Source: Sphingomonadaceae bacterium OTU29LAMAA1
Lineage (GTDB): Bacteria > Pseudomonadota > Alphaproteobacteria > Sphingomonadales > Sphingomonadaceae
Direction of reading: 5' to 3'
Length of the DNA: 64,000 bases
NCBI GenBank assembly: GCA_024072375.1
Contig: CP099617.1
Location: 2,797,001-2,861,000, forward strand
The notes under the pieces were generated by a model. The model saw only the letters and a list, made by a program, of their open reading frames with translations, was not told where the DNA came from and ran no database searches. Made by a program: the position numbers and the translations under genes. Every line of letters begins with the position of its first letter. Within the stretch, counting starts at the first letter, position 1. Positions 55,517 to 64,000 of this stretch are shown here, piece by piece.

Positions 55517-56145
55517 ACCGCCGCCAGCATGGCTTCTACCTTGTCGATGCCGGCCTGGGTCAACAATATGCTGAGCTCGGCGTCGGTCGTAGTTTCGATG
55601 ATCCCCCGCTGTTGCAGCACCTTCAACCAACGCCGTGCGGTAGATGGCGCGATAGCCGCATAGGTTGCGATTTCGCCAAGCGCGATGTTCCGGCCCTCGG
55701 CTTCCGCCAGATAGGTGCCAATAACGATCGTCCCGACAGGGTCTGAACTTAGATCGGGGCCGAATAGCGTCACGCGTGCATCGTGGATATGAGCAACCCT
55801 GAGCGCGGCTTCCCACAGCTCCGCCGGCGGCAGCGGGCGTCCATCGTCGTGCCAGAACAGAGTGCTGATAAGCCGATCAGGATTGGAAAAGCGGGTGACA
55901 AGAAGGTTTGCCGGAATGCTGGTGCCATCTGGTCGTAGATAGCGCTTCTGCAGCCGAACCGGTGCTGCGCCTTCCTCCAGGGCTGCCAGCATCTGCGCAC
56001 TTCGGCCCAAGTCGTTCGGATCGGTGATCGTCTTATACGATGCGCCGATCAGTTCGCTCTGCGAACGCTGCAGCATATCCAGAAAGCTCTGATCTGCGTG
56101 CAGTATGATCCCCGCCAGCGACGAGACGCAATGAGCTGCTGGCAT
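55480..56145 (-). CDS. PAS-domain protein with C-terminal winged helix
   Basis: This 221-residue protein has an N-terminal PAS-like domain (about 10-110: HADQSFLDMLQRSQSELIGA, KRYLRPDGTSIPANLLVTRF). A C-terminal winged-helix DNA-binding domain follows (about 150-215: LAEAEGRNIALGEIATYAAI, STARRWLKVLQQRGIIETT). The combination suggests a one-component regulator that responds to a small ligand or redox state sensed by PAS. It lies alone on the minus strand and is divergent from the RNB gene across about 190 bp. No partner kinase or receiver is present. Confidence 0.75.
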   Translation of the reverse strand: MPAAHCVSSLAGIILHADQSFLDMLQRSQSELIGASYKTITDPNDLGRSAQMLAALEEGAAPVRLQKRYLRPDGTSIPANLLVTRFSNPDRLISTLFWHDDGRPLPPAELWEAALRVAHIHDARVTLFGPDLSSDPVGTIVIGTYLAEAEGRNIALGEIATYAAIAPSTARRWLKVLQQRGIIETTTDAELSILLTQAGIDKVEAMLAAVYTLPGGARRIA

Positions 56146-56330
56146 CGCTCAACCCCTTTTATGCGTCTGTTAATCTAGATCAAAGAAGCGGCCGTGCAAA
56201 GGCGTTGACGGCCGTGCGGCGCTGATCCCGCTGGCGCTGGATAAGCTGCTCGATCGTCGGTGCACGTCTGCTGATGCGCTCGTCCGGCAGTGGCACTCAA
56301 GCGATTTTGCATTGCGCAGGCGTCACGCCC

Positions 56331-57728
56331 ATGGATGCGTCTATGAAGACGCTTCTCGATCCCGATCGCGCCCTTGCTGATGGGCTCACGCAAATTCGGA
56401 CCGAGTTCCAGGTCCCCGACGGCTTTCCTCCCGCGGTTCTGGCCGCCGCAGAAGCTGCAGTTCGACGTACACCCACCCAGCATGTCGATCGCACACAGAT
56501 GCGGTTCGTCACGCTGGATCCTGCCGCTTCTACCGATCTTGATCAGGCATTTGCGATCGAGCAGGCGGGAGCGGACCTGCTGCTGCATTATGCCATCGCC
56601 GATGTCGGCTGGTTCGTCGAAGATGGCGATCCACTCGATGTGGAAGCCTGGACTCGCGGCGAGACGCTTTACCTGCCCGATGGCAAGGCGGGTCTCTATC
56701 CTTCCATCCTGAGCGAGGGCGCAGCCAGCCTCCTGCCGGAGGTCGAGCGCGCCGCCGTCATTTTCGCCGTCCGCGTCGCGCCCGACGGCAAGGCCCGACT
56801 AGATGGCGCCGAGCGGGCGATCATACGGTCGCACGCGAAACTCGGCTATGAGACCGTGCAACCAGCGGATCTGCCAGCACAGTTTGAGGAGCTTGCCCGT
56901 CGAACCCAGGCTACCGAGCGCGCCCGTGGCGCTGCACGGGTGGATCCACCTGAACAGGAGGTCGAACGTGAAACTGACGGTCGCCTGCGGCTAGGCTTCC
57001 GGCCTCGTCTCGCATCGGAAGCACAGAATGCTGCGCTGTCACTCGCGACCAACCTTGCCGTGGCCGATGCGCTGCAGGCGCATCAGACCGGGCTGTTTCG
57101 GGTCATGGACGGACCGGACGATGCCGCAGTTGGTCGGCTTCGCCACATTGCACATGGGCTGGGACTAAGCTGGTCAGCCGATGCTTCGCTCGATCAGTTT
57201 TCACGGTCGCGAAATGCAAATGATCCGACGGACGCTGCCTTCATGCTCGCCATTCGCCGAGCCGGAAACGGGGCGTCCTATGCGCCCTACAGAGAGGGCG
57301 TGGTGCCATGGCATGCCGCTGTTGCGGCGACCTATGCCCAGGCGACCGCCCCACTCCGCAGGCTTGCCGACCGCTACGTCATCCGGGCTGCCCTCGCAGT
57401 TACGACCGGTCAGCCCGTTCCTGAACAGGTGAGCGCGGCATTCGAGGCGCTGCCGAAGGTCATGAGCAGAGCCGATGCTCGCGCCGGTCAGATCAATCGT
57501 GCGGTCATTGATGTTGCCGAAGCGGTGCTGCTTTCGGGACGTGAAGGAGAGGTGTTTGCCGCTACGGTGGTTGACGCTGACGAGCGCGGTGCACGCATCC
57601 AGCTTGCAAACGTACCGGTGGTGGTACGCCTGGGGGGTACCGGCTACCAGCCGGGTGACACGCTCGACGTTGCTTTGAGCGACGTCGACGTCACTCGCCG
57701 AACGATAAAGTTCGTCGCCGCCACCTGA
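56331..57728 (+). CDS. RNB-domain ribonuclease, short form
   Basis: This 465-residue protein contains the RNB catalytic domain with the Asp cluster in TLDPAASTDLDQAFAIE and YAIADVGWFVEDGDPLD, then GETLYLPDGKAGLYPSILSE. ATYAQATAPLRRLADRYVIR is the C-terminal RNB signature. Of the four metal Asp residues of RNase II (spacing D-x5-DxDD), three are present and the fourth position is Gln. There are no cold-shock domains at the N-terminus, and a short beta region at the C-terminus may replace S1. It degrades RNA 3' to 5'. ATG 56331 is preferred; 56343 is possible. Confidence 0.85.
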   Translation: MDASMKTLLDPDRALADGLTQIRTEFQVPDGFPPAVLAAAEAAVRRTPTQHVDRTQMRFVTLDPAASTDLDQAFAIEQAGADLLLHYAIADVGWFVEDGDPLDVEAWTRGETLYLPDGKAGLYPSILSEGAASLLPEVERAAVIFAVRVAPDGKARLDGAERAIIRSHAKLGYETVQPADLPAQFEELARRTQATERARGAARVDPPEQEVERETDGRLRLGFRPRLASEAQNAALSLATNLAVADALQAHQTGLFRVMDGPDDAAVGRLRHIAHGLGLSWSADASLDQFSRSRNANDPTDAAFMLAIRRAGNGASYAPYREGVVPWHAAVAATYAQATAPLRRLADRYVIRAALAVTTGQPVPEQVSAAFEALPKVMSRADARAGQINRAVIDVAEAVLLSGREGEVFAATVVDADERGARIQLANVPVVVRLGGTGYQPGDTLDVALSDVDVTRRTIKFVAAT

Positions 57729-57843
57729 TCGCGCTGCACCAGCCGACCGGCGCTTATCATCGGCAGGAGCAACACACGCAAAGCTTGAGAACGGCGCGAT
57801 TACTAACGCTCCGGTAACCCTCGTCCGGTAGCGATCTCCGGTG

Positions 57844-58509
57844 ATGGAAGCGAACGTCGATAGCGAAATAGAGACAGGGCCCAGTGCTGGCTATTGTCGT
57901 GCAGCATGGATGGCGGTCTGCCGCTCACAGGCCGTTGCCGAGTTCGATATGGGCGGGCGGGTGACATGGGCTAACGACCAGTTCCTGCAGCTAGTCGGCT
58001 GGCGCTTGTCTGATGTGATGGGCAAGCACCACCGCGTGTTCTGTGACGAGGATTACGCAAGCTCGGATGCATATGTAGAGTTCTGGCAGTCGCTCCAGCA
58101 CGGCAAGTTCATGCAAGGGGTGTACTCGCGTAAGGACTCCCGCGGGCGGGCCTTATGGCTTCAGGCGACGTATAGCGTCATCTACGATCCAGAGGGCCGA
58201 CCACAACGCGTGCTGAAGCTTGCAACAGATGTCACGCGCGAGGTTGAACTCGAGCAGGAGCTGCAAAGCCGAGGCCTCTCGTTACAAGGGACCATGGATC
58301 AGCTGGGCACGGTCGTCGACTCGATCATGTCGATCGCTGCGATGACCAACCTCCTTGCGCTGAATGCCACGATTGAAGCTGCGCGCGCTGGCGACGCCGG
58401 CCGAGGGTTTGCTGTCGTAGCGTCGGAAGTGAAAAAGCTGGCTACCGACACCAAGCAGGCAACGGAACATGCCCGCGCGATGCTCGGGCGTCACGGGCAG
58501 GTGCGTTAG
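57844..58509 (+). CDS. Miniature soluble PAS / methyl-accepting signalling protein
   Basis: This 221-residue protein has one PAS domain (about 25-145: [35 protein letters not shown]). Only the tip of a methyl-accepting signalling domain follows: [20 protein letters not shown] directly followed by [19 protein letters not shown]. That tip is the part that contacts CheA and CheW. There is no membrane helix. The signalling region is far shorter than in full receptors, so it may be a remnant, a soluble sensor such as Aer2/BdlA relatives, or an interfering short receptor. It is on the plus strand after the RNB gene. Confidence 0.75.
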   Translation: MEANVDSEIETGPSAGYCRAAWMAVCRSQAVAEFDMGGRVTWANDQFLQLVGWRLSDVMGKHHRVFCDEDYASSDAYVEFWQSLQHGKFMQGVYSRKDSRGRALWLQATYSVIYDPEGRPQRVLKLATDVTREVELEQELQSRGLSLQGTMDQLGTVVDSIMSIAAMTNLLALNATIEAARAGDAGRGFAVVASEVKKLATDTKQATEHARAMLGRHGQVR

Positions 58510-58747
58510 CTCCAAGGTTTCCGGGTATTACGTCTGTCGGCTCTGTCCAAACCGGGTGGATATCGGTCAGTCCGCTTTGGGGGCGTCCAGGTGGCGTAAG
58601 CAGACGTTCGTTCATGAAGCCAACAGCGGCAGCTATGCGCCTCAATTTCAGACGTCGAGCGCGCGATCTGTGATTCCTGGGAGTGGACGTAGCGCGGTTT
58701 ACGGATGATGATTATTGGCCAATCCGTGACCCATGCTAAAGTGTCGT

Positions 58748-59410
58748 ATGGCCAACGCCAACGAACAGCCCGAGGCAAAGCCAAACGATGCGGATCCCCG
58801 CATCCGGTGCTTCGAACGTCCCGTGGACGATGAAGCTTTTGACAGATCGCTCACCGCGCTTATGGGCAGGCTGCAGGAAAAGACGCGCCAAACATTCGTC
58901 AGTGACCACAACGTGCTGCGAATGAACCACGGAAGCAATTGGGTGCATTCGGCACGCGATCCGGAACCCGATACGACGATGCACTCCATCTCGGCAGAAT
59001 GGACGATACCGTTCAAGGACATCGCCGACAACGATCTCAGTCTGATCGGTCGAACGATCTTCCCCATCAGCGAGGAGATGGACAGGCAGTTCGCGCAGAA
59101 TATGTATGGTGTAGTGGGGGCGGCAGCGCAGAAGGTCGGCAACGTCGTCGATGCCAAGACCACCGGATCGTTCGCCCAGTCGATGCTGGAGATGTTCCGC
59201 AAGCTCGAACTCGGGGTCGATCGCGAAGGGAACGTCAGCATGCCCCAGATGCACGTTGGCCCCGAACTATACGCCCGGCTGCCCGAGGAGATGAGCAAGG
59301 TGCCCCCCGAGCTCAACGCCGAAATCGAGCGTGTGAAGGCCGAGAAAATCAAGGACGCGCTGGACCGCGAAGCCGAGCGGAAGGGGAAGTTCAAGCGGGC
59401 TGCCGGATGA
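58748..59410 (+). CDS. Unrecognised protein, first gene of the caspase/STAND row
   Basis: This 220-residue protein has no family I can name, no signal peptide and no membrane helix. It is rich in charged residues. The middle (about 60-170) is mixed alpha/beta, with SNWVHSARDPEPDTTMHSIS and EWTIPFKDIADNDLSLIGRT. The end is a strongly charged helix (LNAEIERVKAEKIKDALDRE). Its stop overlaps the caspase-gene start (ATGA), so they are co-translated. It could be a sensor, a scaffold or a substrate of the protease. An ATG 15 bp upstream is a second possible start. Confidence 0.7.
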   Translation: MANANEQPEAKPNDADPRIRCFERPVDDEAFDRSLTALMGRLQEKTRQTFVSDHNVLRMNHGSNWVHSARDPEPDTTMHSISAEWTIPFKDIADNDLSLIGRTIFPISEEMDRQFAQNMYGVVGAAAQKVGNVVDAKTTGSFAQSMLEMFRKLELGVDREGNVSMPQMHVGPELYARLPEEMSKVPPELNAEIERVKAEKIKDALDREAERKGKFKRAAG

Positions 59411-61305
59411 GTGGACGTGCCCTGCTGGCGATCGGGTGCAACGCCTACGACCATCTCAATAGCCTGACCTGCGCGGAGGCGGATGCCGACGCCCTGTTCA
59501 GACTTTTGATCGAACCGAGCATCGGCGACTACGATGCGGCGCGGTCGCGCCTACTCCTGTCGCCGACGCTACAAGACGTTCGTGGCGCACTTGCGACCAT
59601 GCTCTTCGAAGGCGAGGCGCTGGACACGCTGACCATCACCTTCGCGGGCCATGGCGCGGCAAGCAGCGGCAGCTTCTACATGGCGTTGCGGGATGCGCGG
59701 CTGAATGCCCTTTCCGCCACCGCGCTGTCGCTCGCCGACCTGTTCCGGATGATTGCGGAAGCGGCTCCGAAGCAGACGTATCTGGTCATCGACGCATGCC
59801 AATCCGGCGGTCTCATCTCGGACCTCAACGTGATCCTCAAATCGGAGGTGATGGGCGAGTTCGGCACACCCGGCGTCACCTTGCTGGCAACCGCGGCATC
59901 CAACGAGATCGCGATCGAAACCGGCGGCCACGGAATCGGCACCGCGGCGCTGCTCGATTGCATCCGAGGCGACGTGTTCCTGCAGGATGGCAACCCCGCA
60001 CTCGACCTCGTCGAGATCGGCCGCGCGGTATCGGAACGCGTCGGGGCCACCGGCGCACAGACGCCGGTGGTCTGGGGCCTCAACCTCTATGGCCCGTCCA
60101 GCTTCTGCAAGAATCCGCATGCCGGCAGGGGTGACGCCCCCTTGCGCAGCGTGTTGGCCGGGTGGCCGGACGCCGACACCGCCACCGCGATCGGCGCGGG
60201 GTTGCCGCGACTGTGGGAACCCTATGTCTCGGTCCCGACGCGGTGGGATCCGCGCCAGTTCCTCGATCGGCTCGCACCGATGATGGATGCGCTCAAGGGC
60301 GAACCCGCCGTCCTGCTCAACCTCATCCAACGTGTATCGGAGACCTTCGCCGCGCGCGCTCGGGCATCGCAGGACCGGTTCCGCGAGATCGAGGTCAGGG
60401 CGGCGTGCACCGTAGCACTCCTGCCGTTCTGCGACGAGCCCGCGGTCATTCGGAATCTCTCCGCCCAATGCATCGAGATAGCCGGGTTGGTCGAACTGGC
60501 CATCGGCGACGTCGTCGATGCCGTGGACGCCTATCGATACGCGCTCGTCACAGGCGGCCTTGGCGATCTCTACCATCTGCCGATCAGGCTGTCGAAGCTG
60601 ATCGGATGGGCGGGATTCGCGATCCACACGCCTCGCCTCATGGGTCGGGACACGGATCCGGCCGCAGGCAGGCTCGCTTCGCTCTTCGATCGCATCTTTG
60701 ACACCTATTCGCTCTCGCTCGTGGCGATGAGTGATTGCCAGGCACCCTACGTCATGTCGGCGATGACGGCGTGCGCGGCGGCGGGGATGACCGATGCCGC
60801 CGAACGGGTTCTGGGACACATGTTCGCATCGACGGTCGCCTGCGCAGGACGGGTCGCGCGGTGCGATCTCGATGGCTCGAAGACACTGGCCTATCTGGTC
60901 GCGCGGGGAAACCAGCCTAAGCAGCTGACCGCCGAGATGGCCGCGCAACCGACCGAACTGGTCCTCGCGTTGCTGCGCCTTTCCAGCCTGTTCGATCTGG
61001 CCGAAGAGTTCGACGCCTCACTCAGTGATCTCGACCACCTCCCGCTGAACGCCTACCTCGCTGACGACTACCGGCAGTTCGGCCAGAATCACATCATGGG
61101 CGGCATGAACGCAGTGTTCGTGATCGGCCACGACTTCTGGACGATCGCGGGGCTGGAGGCGGCGTGGCCGAGCCTTCCGGCTCCCGATCAACCGGCGGTA
61201 GCGATGACGGTCCTGCTGGCAAGCCTGCTGCTCCCCGACAGATCGCCCTGGTTCCTTCTATCAGCACCGGCGCGGATCGAGGCTCAGACCCGCCAGGCTA
61301 TCTGA
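59407..61305 (+). CDS. Caspase-fold (C14) protease with long C-terminal helical region
   Basis: This 632-residue protein starts with a caspase-like domain (1-215). ALLAIGCNAYDHLNSLTCAE is the usual beta1/loop; the catalytic His82 lies in ITFAGHGAASSGSF and Cys131 in LVIDACQSGG. It ends near VVWGLNLYGPS. Residues ~240-632 are a long, largely helical region of unknown type, perhaps a repeat or recognition domain. Caspases in bacteria serve in antiphage defence (gasdermin operons, CRISPR-linked proteases) and in signalling. Nothing indicates secretion. It lies between an unknown protein and a STAND-like NTPase on the same strand. Confidence 0.88.
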   Translation: MSGRALLAIGCNAYDHLNSLTCAEADADALFRLLIEPSIGDYDAARSRLLLSPTLQDVRGALATMLFEGEALDTLTITFAGHGAASSGSFYMALRDARLNALSATALSLADLFRMIAEAAPKQTYLVIDACQSGGLISDLNVILKSEVMGEFGTPGVTLLATAASNEIAIETGGHGIGTAALLDCIRGDVFLQDGNPALDLVEIGRAVSERVGATGAQTPVVWGLNLYGPSSFCKNPHAGRGDAPLRSVLAGWPDADTATAIGAGLPRLWEPYVSVPTRWDPRQFLDRLAPMMDALKGEPAVLLNLIQRVSETFAARARASQDRFREIEVRAACTVALLPFCDEPAVIRNLSAQCIEIAGLVELAIGDVVDAVDAYRYALVTGGLGDLYHLPIRLSKLIGWAGFAIHTPRLMGRDTDPAAGRLASLFDRIFDTYSLSLVAMSDCQAPYVMSAMTACAAAGMTDAAERVLGHMFASTVACAGRVARCDLDGSKTLAYLVARGNQPKQLTAEMAAQPTELVLALLRLSSLFDLAEEFDASLSDLDHLPLNAYLADDYRQFGQNHIMGGMNAVFVIGHDFWTIAGLEAAWPSLPAPDQPAVAMTVLLASLLLPDRSPWFLLSAPARIEAQTRQAI

Positions 61306-61530
61306 ACTGCGGCCCGCCGCCGCTCGTCCCGATGAAGGCGATGCAGCACCACACAAGGGTGGCCGAGTTGACGGTGGACCATCGTGCTCAGGTACCGCAG
61401 TATGTCGGAATGAAGATCGATCGACCGCAGAACGTAGTAACGCCTCACGCGTGCGCGCACGCCGTCGTGACTGTCGCGACGCGGCTGGTCGCGGCGGAAT
61501 GACTTCCCGTCGCTCGTCGTGGGCGGCGTG

Positions 61531-64000
61531 ATGGCGCTCGCGCCGAACGACACTGTCCCGCTGGATCGCCGCTTCGAGCGAGCGACTACCTCCGACTCCG
61601 CCGAATACTGGGCGGAGGCGCTGGCGGACAAGCCGCGGGATTGGAAATGGCTGCGTGAGCGCTCTCGCGTCGTGGCGCTTTTGGCCCAGGCGGGGTCGGG
61701 CAAGACCGTCGAGTTCATGCGGCAGGTGGACCAAGTCCGCAGCGCGAACCGGGACGCATTCTTCTTCCGGGTCGAACGGCTCTGCTCGGGGCCTTTGGAG
61801 GGCGCGCACGAAACGCCGGACTGCAGGGCGCGCTTCGAGGAATGGGTAAAGGCCAACCGTCCGGCGGAATTCTTCCTCGACGCCGTCGATGAGGCGAAAC
61901 TTCCACAGGCGCGGACAGCCCGCCCACTGCGGGATGCGCTCCGTGCGCTGAGCTTCGCGCTCGGACCGCACTTCGGTCGGATCTCGATCTTCGTGTCGTG
62001 CCGGAGTTCCGAATGGTTCGACGACGTCGAGCAGAAAGCTTTGGACGAATTAGCCGCCGCGATGAGCGCGGCGCGGACCGATCCCGAGCCGATCTCCGTG
62101 TTCAACGCCACCTTCGCCCCGCTGGACGGCACTCGCGTACGCCTGCTGGCGCAAGACCGCGGCGGCGATGACGCCATCGCCTTGCTTACAGAAAGCGAGG
62201 CGATCGCCGACATCGTGACGCCCCTCGACGCGATCCTCTATCTCGACACCTATCTCGAGTTCGAAGGCACGCCCGACCTCGCGGCGCGGTTCTCGTCACG
62301 CGGCGGGCTGCTCGACACCTCGGTCCGCCGCCGCCTGGCCGAGCAGGGCGGCGACACGCGTCGGTCGCAGCTGGACCTCAGCACGGGTGTCAGGGCCGCC
62401 CGGTTCCTCGCCTTTGCCACGATCGTCGCGCAGACGATGGACATCGCCGTGGGGGCGGCGAGGAAGGACTGCGTCGATCCCCAGGAACTGCTGGCGGGCG
62501 GACACGCTGCTCTGTCGCCGGACGGCATCCGTCAGCTGCTGGCCTGTCCATTGTTCGTCCCGGCCGGGCAGGCAAGGGTCCGCTTCTATCGTCGCGAAGC
62601 CCGGGACCTGCTGGCAGCGCAGTGGCTGCGCGACCGCATCGACGAGGGCGCGTCGGCGCTGTCGATCACGGATCGCTTCATCAAGAGCGCCTTCGGCGAA
62701 CCGCGAGTGCCGATCGTCTACGGCAGCATGCTCGCCTGGCTCGCCTCCTATGATCCGACCACGCTCCGCAGGATGATCAACGCGGCGCCGCATTGGATCA
62801 TCGAGGGCGGCGATCCGAGAAGCCTGGCGCTGGAGGACCGGGTGGCGGCGCTGGAGCAGCACTTACGACTGGGTCCGGGACGCTTCCACGGCGAGTTCAT
62901 GTTCGAGGTCGGCGAGCTGCGCCGGTTCGCGCGACCCGAACTCGAAGACGCCATCGTCGGGCATCTCGCGGTCCCGCCCGCTGGCGACCTGTTCGACCAT
63001 CTCATGCAGATGGTCGAGGCGGGCCGCTACGCGTCCGCGGTACCGAAGTTGGTGTCGATGCTCTGTGACTTCTCGCGTAGTTCGGGCGATCGGATGTTCG
63101 CGATGCGGGCACTGCTCGCCTGCGGCGGGAGCGACGACCTTCGCGCTTTGGCCAAGCACTTCATCTCCACCGGCGGCCCCACCGTCTCGAGTGACGAGGC
63201 ATTCGGCAGGAGCCGCAACGATCACTTCCTGCTCGATCTGGTCACCGCCGCCTATCCGAACGCGATCGGCGTCGCCGACGCGCTAACGCTACTGAGCCAG
63301 ATCCATGGCAAGGATTACAGCCACGAAGCGAAGTCAGTCGCCCGCTGGCTGGCCACAAGCGCGCCATCGGCCGACCTCGCGGACTGGCTGGTCGGCCTAG
63401 ACCGGCTCTGCTTCGATGTGCCCGATCCGGACTATAGTCCATTCGGGCACGCCATCCCGAAGATGCACCGTCGGGCGACTGTCCTGCTGCGCGGGCTGCT
63501 CGAGATCACCGCCCGCTATCTCGCGGAGACTTCCCAGTTCGACATGGAGCGCGATCTGCTCATCTACGATCGCGTCCGCCACGCGAACAAACTGGGTGCG
63601 TCGTTCTCGATGTCGCGCCGCGGTTCGCCCGTTCCGGCGGCGTTGACCTCGAACGCCGAATTCCGCCACGCGCTCTATGAACGGCTGGCGACCAAAGAGA
63701 GGCGTAAGCATAGCGCCTTTGCCTATATCGAGCACATCGACTGGTCGGTCTACCGCGCGGGCGTGGACCGGGCGGACCTGCGATGGTTCCTGGAACGCTA
63801 TGGTCAGAGCGACGGCGAGGAGCGACGCGACTACGCCCAGTCTGCCGTCTTCGTCGCCGATCGCTTCGCCAAGGCGGACCGGATCAAGGCACGGCTGACC
63901 ATCGCGTGGGTGGCGACGAAAGATGGCAAGCGCGACTGGTCCGTCGTCAGGCAGGTGACGACCGACCCGCTGCTAGCGCCGTGGCGCCGATACCGCGCAC
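61531..64000 (+). CDS. Large STAND/NACHT-like P-loop NTPase (3' end outside the window)
   Basis: The frame from ATG 61531 is open to the edge of the window, 823 residues so far. A Walker A-like loop AQAGSGKT is at residues 52-59 (the first Gly of the consensus is Ala). Walker B FFLDAVDEA is at about 114-122, and ISIFVSCRSSEW at about 151-162 matches the sensor position of NACHT-type STAND proteins. The remaining ~600 residues look like a long helical solenoid, suited to target recognition. STAND NTPases such as Avs and NLR-like proteins sense phage products and activate effector domains. The caspase upstream is the obvious effector. 225 bp without a clear gene separate the two. Confidence 0.78.
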   Translation, partial: MALAPNDTVPLDRRFERATTSDSAEYWAEALADKPRDWKWLRERSRVVALLAQAGSGKTVEFMRQVDQVRSANRDAFFFRVERLCSGPLEGAHETPDCRARFEEWVKANRPAEFFLDAVDEAKLPQARTARPLRDALRALSFALGPHFGRISIFVSCRSSEWFDDVEQKALDELAAAMSAARTDPEPISVFNATFAPLDGTRVRLLAQDRGGDDAIALLTESEAIADIVTPLDAILYLDTYLEFEGTPDLAARFSSRGGLLDTSVRRRLAEQGGDTRRSQLDLSTGVRAARFLAFATIVAQTMDIAVGAARKDCVDPQELLAGGHAALSPDGIRQLLACPLFVPAGQARVRFYRREARDLLAAQWLRDRIDEGASALSITDRFIKSAFGEPRVPIVYGSMLAWLASYDPTTLRRMINAAPHWIIEGGDPRSLALEDRVAALEQHLRLGPGRFHGEFMFEVGELRRFARPELEDAIVGHLAVPPAGDLFDHLMQMVEAGRYASAVPKLVSMLCDFSRSSGDRMFAMRALLACGGSDDLRALAKHFISTGGPTVSSDEAFGRSRNDHFLLDLVTAAYPNAIGVADALTLLSQIHGKDYSHEAKSVARWLATSAPSADLADWLVGLDRLCFDVPDPDYSPFGHAIPKMHRRATVLLRGLLEITARYLAETSQFDMERDLLIYDRVRHANKLGASFSMSRRGSPVPAALTSNAEFRHALYERLATKERRKHSAFAYIEHIDWSVYRAGVDRADLRWFLERYGQSDGEERRDYAQSAVFVADRFAKADRIKARLTIAWVATKDGKRDWSVVRQVTTDPLLAPWRRYRA

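Noticed and set aside
61164-61502. 112-codon frame bridging the end of the caspase gene and the gap before the NTPase
   Set aside because: Its first half is out of phase with the caspase; the second half (from an ATG at 61332) has no ribosome-binding site or recognisable pattern.

Overview
The window is GC-rich alphaproteobacterial chromosome. The gene families (a SciP/DUF1153 CtrA inhibitor, HisZ, a CycM-like cytochrome, LigD with Ku, a SIMPL protein, small GlsB proteins, DUF2924/DUF3489 recombinase modules) and many GTG starts suggest a member of the Sphingomonadaceae, probably Sphingomonas or a close relative. This is recognition by eye, not a database result.

Positions 1-46640 look like core chromosome. 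At 1-6423 is a tightly overlapping lipid/envelope cluster: a glycosyl/glycerophosphotransferase-like end, a CDP-alcohol phosphatidyltransferase, a flippase, a diacylglycerol-kinase-family lipid kinase, a GS/DxD nucleotidyltransferase, a MobA-like NTP transferase and a convergent HAD phosphatase. Together they could make and flip a polar-headgroup glycolipid. Next come metabolism genes: pheA, a cytochrome c, a LOG protein, an extensin-like protein, serC-serA, mlaA, hisZ, purA and aroC. A minus-strand run dnaJ-like / yihY / fabI / broken DUF559 / aroC follows, then a transglutaminase with an ATP-grasp/alpha-E fusion and the ligD-ku end-joining pair. pdxH-CDF-phzF, UVR-mnmA, sciP, glsB, a SIMPL protein, an RND efflux pair, DUF445 and a complete MCE/Mla-type lipid importer complete the core part, with a cyclophilin before tRNA-Ser(GGA) at 46549-46639.

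From the tRNA to the right edge (46640-64000) the content changes to accessory DNA: a poorly coding, relatively AT-rich junction, then a ParB-methylase / DUF5681 / terminase trio without any capsid genes, a small Xre regulator, a serine recombinase with DUF2924 and DUF3489, an HU protein, a PAS-winged-helix protein, an RNB ribonuclease and a miniature PAS chemoreceptor-like protein. The last part, 58748-64000, is a three-gene row: an unrecognised 220-residue protein, a caspase-fold protease with an intact His/Cys dyad, and a large STAND/NACHT-like P-loop NTPase that runs off the window. This is the best candidate for an undescribed system, most likely anti-phage or programmed cell death.

The main limits are that no homology search or structure prediction was possible, the right end of the island is not in the window, and start codons were chosen by eye from Shine-Dalgarno spacing, overlap and conservation.
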